Of a stretch of DNA of 35,756 nt, positions 30,985 to 35,756 are shown one piece after another. How positions within the stretch are numbered: position 1 is the first letter of the stretch; every line of letters starts with the position of its first letter. This stretch comes from Ruminococcus sp. (GTDB lineage: Bacteria > Bacillota > Clostridia > Oscillospirales > Ruminococcaceae). The stretch spans positions 1 to 35,756 of the forward strand of contig JAFXEJ010000044.1 of assembly GCA_017513795.1 (NCBI GenBank), in the 5' to 3' direction. A program made the translations under genes and the position numbers. The notes under the pieces are model-generated. The model had not been told where the DNA came from, made no database searches, and saw only the letters and a list, made by a program, of their open reading frames with translations.

Positions 30985-32922
30985 ATGAAAGGCAAAAACA
31001 CAAAAAAGCTGATAGCAGCACTCATGGGAGTTGCAATGGGTGCGTCTTATGTTCCGGCTATGGCACCGGCTACAGTATCAGCTGAATCAGCAGGCGTGGA
31101 AGGAACTGTAGTTTATTCCACAGACTTCGAGGACGGCGACGTATCTATGTTCTCAAACCGCGGCAGCGATGATACAACTGTTATTTCTGTTTCTGATGAG
31201 GCGTCAGTAAGCGGAGATAAAGCTCTCCTTGCAAGCGGAAGAACAAAGGACTGGAATGGTCCGTCTTTCCAGCTTGACAACGGTGTTCTTAAACCTTACA
31301 CAGAGTACAGTATCAGCTTCAAGATGAAGGGCAGATACTATACAGGCGGAATGGTAAGTATGCAGTATACCGATCTCGACGGTAAAGAGCATTACTCAAA
31401 TCTTGTGCAGAATATCAGCAGCAGTGACTGGGTTTCTATTGATGACCTCAGAGTAAGCTTCCATGATATGCAGTCAAAAGTAAAGATCTACGTTGAGGGA
31501 GGTCAGGATGATATCTTCATCGACGACTTCAAGGTTGTTGAACTTAAAACTCCTGAAATCGAAAAGGATCTCGTTTCTATCAGCGACGCTTTCGCTAAGG
31601 ATTTCAAGGTCGGTACGGCTATAACTGTTGGCGACCTCAGCTCCAAGCCCTTTATGGCTCTGCTTGAAAAGCACTTCAATAAGTCCATTACTGTCGGCAA
31701 TGAAATGAAACCCGATTCTGTTCTTGACAAGGAAGCAAGTCAGGCTTATGTTGAAGAAACAGGCGATGATACAATTCCGCAGATTTCATTCTCAACAGCA
31801 AAGCCTATCCTCAATTACTGTCAGAAAAATAAGATTCCTGTAAGAATCCACACACTCGTATGGCACAGCCAGACACCGAGCTGGTTCTTCAAGGAGGGCT
31901 TTGCTGACGACGGTGAATGGGTAGATAAGGAAAAAATGCTCCTCCGTATGGAAAACTATATCAAGGCTTACTTTGAGAAACTCATTGAGCTTTATCCTGA
32001 TGTTGATTTCTATGCATGCGACGTTGTAAACGAAGCATGGATGGAGGACGGAAAGCCCCGTCAGCCCGGAGAACCCGGAAATGGTAACTACGAAAAATCT
32101 CTTTGGGTAGAGATTTTCGGCGATAACTCATTTATCGAACCTGCTTTCACTTTCGCAAGAAAGTATGCTCCCAAGAGCTGTAAGCTTTACTACAATGACT
32201 ACAATGAATACATGGACGGCAAGATGAACGCTATCATCGAAATGGCAACAGACCTCAAATCAAAGGGCCTTATCGACGGTATCGGCATGCAGTCTCACCT
32301 TGACGCCCGTCAGAGCCTCGATGCTGCTTTCCCGTCAGTTTCAATGTACAATAAGGCTCTCGACAAGTATGCTGAGCTTGGTCTTGACATTCAGATTACT
32401 GAGCTTGATGTTACAACACCGGAAAATGCTCCTACAGATGCTAATTTCGATGTTCAGGCTGACTACTACAAGGGCATTTTCGATGCTATTTACGCTCACA
32501 AGGACAGCATTTCCGCTGTTATCTGGTGGGGAATCACAGACAACAAGAGCTGGAGAGCTAATAAGTATCCGCTCCTGTTTGATGCTGAATACAAGGCAAA
32601 GGACGCTTATTATTCAATCATGGAGGGAGTAGAAGCTCCTCCTGTTGTGGATGAGCCCGATCCTGATCCCGAGCCGGCTGATGCTGATTACGGCGACGCT
32701 AACGGCGATGAAAAGATTGCTCTTTCTGACTCTGTTCTTATCATGCAGGTTCTCGGAAATCCCGATGTATACGGCGTTGACGGTACAGGCGATATTCATA
32801 TTTCTGAACAGGGTATGATAAATGCTGACGTTGCAAATGTCGGAGATGGTCTGACAAATGCAGACGCTCTTGCAGTTCAGGAATATCTTCTCAAGCTTAT
32901 CGACAAGCTCCCTAAAGAATAA
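30985..32922 (+). CDS. Secreted CBM22-GH10 xylanase with dockerin
   Basis: 645 residues; GGAGGG lies 9-10 nt before the ATG. Signal peptide at about 1-31 (KLIAALMGVAMGASYVPAMA). Residues ~36-188 look like a CBM22 xylan-binding module (VYSTDFEDGDVSMFSNRGSD ... YSISFKMKG ... DDIFIDDFKVVE). The GH10 domain at about 192-550 shows HTLVWHSQTPSWF, Glu350 in VVNEAW as acid/base and Glu473 in ITELDV as nucleophile, and IGMQSHL. The dockerin follows after an Asp/Pro linker (YGDANGDEKIALSDSVLIMQ and NVGDGLTNADALAVQEYLL). It cleaves beta-1,4-xylan and would be assembled onto a scaffoldin. All catalytic residues are intact. Confidence 0.95.
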   Translation: MKGKNTKKLIAALMGVAMGASYVPAMAPATVSAESAGVEGTVVYSTDFEDGDVSMFSNRGSDDTTVISVSDEASVSGDKALLASGRTKDWNGPSFQLDNGVLKPYTEYSISFKMKGRYYTGGMVSMQYTDLDGKEHYSNLVQNISSSDWVSIDDLRVSFHDMQSKVKIYVEGGQDDIFIDDFKVVELKTPEIEKDLVSISDAFAKDFKVGTAITVGDLSSKPFMALLEKHFNKSITVGNEMKPDSVLDKEASQAYVEETGDDTIPQISFSTAKPILNYCQKNKIPVRIHTLVWHSQTPSWFFKEGFADDGEWVDKEKMLLRMENYIKAYFEKLIELYPDVDFYACDVVNEAWMEDGKPRQPGEPGNGNYEKSLWVEIFGDNSFIEPAFTFARKYAPKSCKLYYNDYNEYMDGKMNAIIEMATDLKSKGLIDGIGMQSHLDARQSLDAAFPSVSMYNKALDKYAELGLDIQITELDVTTPENAPTDANFDVQADYYKGIFDAIYAHKDSISAVIWWGITDNKSWRANKYPLLFDAEYKAKDAYYSIMEGVEAPPVVDEPDPDPEPADADYGDANGDEKIALSDSVLIMQVLGNPDVYGVDGTGDIHISEQGMINADVANVGDGLTNADALAVQEYLLKLIDKLPKE

Positions 32923-32928
32923 AACACT

Positions 32929-32954
32929 AAAGGACGGCATAATTGCCGTCCTTT
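32929..32954 (+). terminator. Hairpin after the GH10 gene
   Basis: AAAGGACGGC / GCCGTCCTTT, 10-bp stem with ATAATT loop, extended by outer CACT/AGTG. Only a short T run (CTTTC) follows, so termination may be partial. Confidence 0.65.
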
Positions 32955-32980
32955 CAGTGTATAGAAATGTATGTTGTAGA

Positions 32981-33176
32981 GGCGCACCCATGTGTGCGCC
33001 CTTGATATTTATCAGCAATCATGTTGGACGTCGTGGACAGCCAACAGAAGTGCTCTTGGAGTACGCCGTCCCCTACAAACGGTCGTTTGAATTTCGGTAT
33101 CATTATGTAGGGGCGGATGCCTACATCCGCCCGTTATAAAGGTAATATGTCTACGGTGCGATGTGGGCATCGCACC
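32981..33176. repeat. Cluster of REP-like palindromes
   Basis: Three GC-rich palindromes: GGCGCAC/GTGCGCC (32981-33000), GGGCGGATG/CATCCGCCC (33111-33132) and GGTGCGATG/CATCGCACC (33155-33176), the last two bordered by TGTAGG or CCTACA. A TACGCCGTCCCCTACAAAC unit lies at 33062-33080. The shared GTAGGG edge suggests one repeat superfamily. The remaining DNA between 32955 and 33221 has no gene. Confidence 0.7.
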
Positions 33177-33221
33177 CTACAATGCCCATATTTATTTTAC
33201 AAATACGACGATCTGCCGTCC

Positions 33222-33250
33222 TTGACTTTTGAGGGATGATGTTGTATAAT
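33222..33250 (+). promoter_or_regulatory. Promoter of the solute-binding protein gene
   Basis: TTGACT (33222-33227), 17 nt, TATAAT (33245-33250), 26 nt before the ATG at 33277. Confidence 0.85.
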
Positions 33251-33276
33251 ATAAACCGAAAGAGAGGAGTTTTATC

Positions 33277-34695
33277 ATGAATACATTGAAAAGAACCCTT
33301 GCATTAACTGCCGCACTGGCTTCGCTTTTGCCCGTGACAGTCTCATGTAATAAAAAGAAGTCAGATTCCTCAGCAAAGGATGATTCTTCCGTATCAGACG
33401 GAGATACAACTCAGCCGCCGACAGAACCGGTTACTGAAGATCCCGACAAAATGACGATAACATGGCTCGGCGATTTCAGCATTAATCCTGAATCCGGCGA
33501 ACCACGCTCAACTGCGCTTGCACTTTTTGAGGATCAGTACGGCGGAAAAATAAACTACATAAGAAGTACTTCCGGTGAGAATCTCTCTATCCTCGATTCG
33601 ATGATAGCCGCCGGTGAGCCTCTCGACCTTTTCCCATATTATCCGGAATATTTCCCGCAGGGAGTTATGAAAGACCGCTTTGAACCGCTTGATCCATATT
33701 TTGATACACTTGAATTCAACTCCGATCTGTGGAAAGATATAAAGCCAGCAGCAGATGCTTTTGCCTATAACGGACAGCATTACGTTCTGCCGTATTCCAT
33801 GAGCGATCCGCTTGTGCTGACCTACAGCCGACAGGTCATGAAAGACAACGGTTTTGAGGATCCCTACAAGCTTTACACTGAGGGCAAATGGACTTGGGAT
33901 GTCTTTATGGAAATGATGGAAAAGTTCGTTGCTGTGCCCTCTCCCGACTGGACTCCTAAGTACGGCATTGCCGGAAGCTTCGGTCAGGGTGTGATTCCCT
34001 CAGCCGGAAAAACAGTTGTCAGCTATGAAAACGGAAAGCTTGTCAGCAATATAATGTCGCCGGAAATTCAGAAGGCACAGGAGCTTATGAGCAGTATTTC
34101 TGCGAAAAATCTTTACCGCCGAGATGTTCTCGGTTCGTTCCCGACAAATGGCTGTACGCTTTTCTTTGCGGATAACGGCTGGTCGATAGGCGAGTCGAAT
34201 GCAAAAAATCCTGACAGGGATATCATGATAGTTCCGTTCCCTAAGTCAAAGGAGGCTTCAGGCTATACATTCAGCGGAAGCTACAACGCAAGAATGCTTG
34301 TGAAAAATGCAAATAATCCCGAAGCGGCGGCGACTTACATCAAGTGCGAAAGACTTGCCGCAAGTGACAAAAAATGCCTTGAATCAGCGAAAAAACACGC
34401 TCTCGAGGAAGTAAAGACTTCCGCCGGCATTGTGAGAAGCGTTATGACAGGGGATCAGTATGACGCTCTGATGAGCTTCTGTGATCCGGCAAAGTTCGCT
34501 CCGGCAGTGGAATTCGGCTATGGCATGGGAGATTCCATGAATACAATGGGAAATTACACCTACGAAACAAGAGGTGTTATGAACAACCTTGAAATGAAAA
34601 TGCTGGAGGTTAATTCCGCTGAGTTCAAGTGGGAAGATATGCGTGATGACTGCAAGAGCAAAATTGAAAAGGCTCTCGCAGAATATAATAAATAG
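33277..34695 (+). CDS. ABC transporter solute-binding lipoprotein (family 1)
   Basis: 472 residues. The signal peptide ends in a lipobox-like VTVSC with Cys24 as the lipidation site, then a Ser/Asp/Pro tether to about residue 50. MTITWLGDF, LDLFPYYPEYFPQGVMKDRF, EPLDPYFD, KPAADAFAYNGQHYVLPYSM and NGFEDPYKLYTEGKWTWDVF are typical of extracellular solute-binding family 1 proteins for sugars or oligosaccharides. AGAGGAG precedes the ATG. No permease or ATPase genes follow in the window, so its transporter must be elsewhere. Placed after cellulase and xylanase genes, it may capture released oligosaccharides (inference). Confidence 0.85.
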   Translation: MNTLKRTLALTAALASLLPVTVSCNKKKSDSSAKDDSSVSDGDTTQPPTEPVTEDPDKMTITWLGDFSINPESGEPRSTALALFEDQYGGKINYIRSTSGENLSILDSMIAAGEPLDLFPYYPEYFPQGVMKDRFEPLDPYFDTLEFNSDLWKDIKPAADAFAYNGQHYVLPYSMSDPLVLTYSRQVMKDNGFEDPYKLYTEGKWTWDVFMEMMEKFVAVPSPDWTPKYGIAGSFGQGVIPSAGKTVVSYENGKLVSNIMSPEIQKAQELMSSISAKNLYRRDVLGSFPTNGCTLFFADNGWSIGESNAKNPDRDIMIVPFPKSKEASGYTFSGSYNARMLVKNANNPEAAATYIKCERLAASDKKCLESAKKHALEEVKTSAGIVRSVMTGDQYDALMSFCDPAKFAPAVEFGYGMGDSMNTMGNYTYETRGVMNNLEMKMLEVNSAEFKWEDMRDDCKSKIEKALAEYNK

Positions 34696-34706
34696 GAAGC
34701 GATTAT

Positions 34707-35663
34707 TTGTTTGCCGAAAATCTTGTTTTCAGCCTGAATGCGACGGTTCCCGTATTTCTCATGATGGTTTTCGGGTGGTTCGCAAGAATGATAGGTCTGC
34801 TTGACGATCACACAACGTCAAAGCTAAATAAATTCGTATTCAAAGCTCTGCTTCCGGCACTGCTTTTCATGGATCTGTCGGCGGCGGATTTCCGACAGGT
34901 ATGGGATACACGATTTGTCATTTTCTGCATGATTGCAACGCTTCTCAGCGTGGGAATTGCCCTGTGTTTCTCGCTTCTCCACAAGGACAAGTCGGAAAGA
35001 GGAGAGATAATACAGGCTTCCTACCGGAGCAGTGCGGCGATTCTCGGCATAGCTTTTGTGAAGAATATCTACGGCGAAGCGACTATGGCGGCGCTAATGA
35101 TAGTCGGAACTGTGCCGATATACAATATCATTGCTGTTATCGTGCTTTCGCTGACTTCTCCCGACAAGGGAAACTCAAAAAGCGGCAGGGAGCTTGCTTT
35201 CAGTACGTTAAAGGAAATAATCACGAATCCCATTATTATCGGAATTGCAGTCGGTATTTTATGGTCGCTGTCCGGAATATCTCAGCCGGTGATAATGTCG
35301 AAATCAATTTCGTATCTCGGAAATATGGCAACTCCGCTGTCGCTGACTGCGCTCGGAGCGTCATTTAAATTCAGCGATGCCAAGGGAAGAATCCCGGTTA
35401 CGGTGGGAATTGTTTTCATCAAGCTTGTGCTGTTCTGCGGAATCTTTCTTCCGGCGGCGGTATGGCTCGGATTCAGAGGAGAAAAGCTTATTGCGATTCT
35501 CGTAATGCTCGGAAGTGCCACGACAGGAAGCTGTTTTGTCATGGCGAAGAATTTCGGTCACAAGGGAGCGATAACTGCGTTTGCGGTAATGCTTGCGACA
35601 CTTTGCAGTGCTTTCACGCTGACGACGTGGCTGTTTGTGCTGAAATCGCTGGGGTATATATAA
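34707..35663 (+). CDS. AEC-family (auxin efflux carrier-type) transporter
   Basis: 318 residues, normal for the family. About ten hydrophobic segments are visible in two halves, with the N-terminal FLMMVFGWFARMIGLLDDHT and LNKFVFKALLPALLFMDLSA block typical of AEC/malonate-type carriers, and LGNMATPLSLTALGASFKF plus GCNA-like TTGSCFVMAKNFGHKGA near the end. The start is a TTG at 34707, 11 nt after the upstream stop, preceded by AGGAAG; it is probably co-transcribed with the solute-binding gene. Substrate unknown; bacterial members export or import organic anions. Confidence 0.87.
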   Translation: MFAENLVFSLNATVPVFLMMVFGWFARMIGLLDDHTTSKLNKFVFKALLPALLFMDLSAADFRQVWDTRFVIFCMIATLLSVGIALCFSLLHKDKSERGEIIQASYRSSAAILGIAFVKNIYGEATMAALMIVGTVPIYNIIAVIVLSLTSPDKGNSKSGRELAFSTLKEIITNPIIIGIAVGILWSLSGISQPVIMSKSISYLGNMATPLSLTALGASFKFSDAKGRIPVTVGIVFIKLVLFCGIFLPAAVWLGFRGEKLIAILVMLGSATTGSCFVMAKNFGHKGAITAFAVMLATLCSAFTLTTWLFVLKSLGYI

Positions 35664-35668
35664 AAATA

Positions 35669-35695
35669 ACGGGTTTCCTCGGAAACCCGTTTTTA
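35669..35695. terminator. Bidirectional terminator between convergent genes
   Basis: ACGGGTTTC / GAAACCCGT with a CTCG loop, followed by TTTTTATT on the plus strand and preceded by an A-rich tract serving the minus strand. Confidence 0.85.
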
Positions 35696-35698
35696 TTA

Positions 35699-35756
35699 TC
35701 AGAATATATCTTTTTTACGTTTGATATGTCTGCGTATGAGCACGAATGCCATGATA
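35699..35756 (-). CDS. C-terminus of a convergent gene, cut by window end
   Basis: On the minus strand the frame ending at TGA (35701-35699) reads IMAFVLIRRHIKRKKDIF. A hydrophobic stretch followed by a basic tail is typical of a membrane protein C-terminus. The terminator just beyond its stop supports a real gene. Too short to name. Confidence 0.5.
   Translation of the reverse strand, partial: IMAFVLIRRHIKRKKDIF

Noticed and set aside
1..35756. CRISPR array, tRNA or rRNA genes
   Set aside because: No regularly spaced repeats of CRISPR type and no recognisable tRNA or rRNA sequence on either strand.

Overview
The window comes from a cellulolytic Firmicute, most likely a Ruminococcus (R. flavefaciens / R. 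champanellensis / R. albus type). The right third encodes secreted GH9, GH9 and GH10 enzymes that each end in a ruminococcal dockerin with Thr-rich linkers. The AT-rich intergenic DNA, AGGAGG ribosome sites and TTGACA-17-TATAAT promoters also fit. The genus is an inference from these features; no search was run.

Layout. (1) 1-3273: left flank, with the 3' end of an IS1182-like transposase, an XRE regulator facing a two-gene operon (zinc-ribbon membrane protein, SH3 membrane protein), three 11-bp direct repeats and a bidirectional terminator. (2) 3274-22431: a ~19 kb integrative genomic island inserted in the 3' end of rpsI. It is bounded by a 15-bp direct repeat that carries the last codons and stop of rpsI. 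It encodes its own tyrosine integrase, an excisionase-like HTH protein, a HUH-like Rep candidate, a degenerate serine recombinase and a structured RNA candidate. No conjugation genes are seen, so it looks like an integrative mobilizable or satellite-like element.

The island cargo is a defence cluster. One long minus-strand operon runs from a promoter at 17239-17211 to a terminator near 5900: XRE regulator, HsdM, RhuM-family protein, a broken hsdM 3' remnant, a nucleotidyl-cyclase-fold-like protein, HsdS, a membrane DUF2806-like protein, HsdR, and a GHKL ATPase fused to a PD-(D/E)XK (Shedu-like) nuclease. Several of these genes overlap or lie 2-9 nt apart. A separate serine recombinase and a SIR2/AbiH-like gene fill the left end. 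The four-gene accessory set around a type I restriction-modification core is the most interesting candidate system here.

(3) 22417-23372: rpsI and rplM with an L13-type leader and a consensus promoter. (4) 23637-25595: an ECF sigma factor overlapping a single-pass membrane protein with a long Thr-rich ectodomain, probably its anti-sigma/sensor. (5) 25771-32922: the GH9, GH9 and CBM22-GH10 dockerin enzymes, each its own transcription unit, with REP-like palindromes between them. (6) 33277-35663: a sugar-type ABC solute-binding lipoprotein and an AEC-family transporter, then a convergent gene entering from the right edge.
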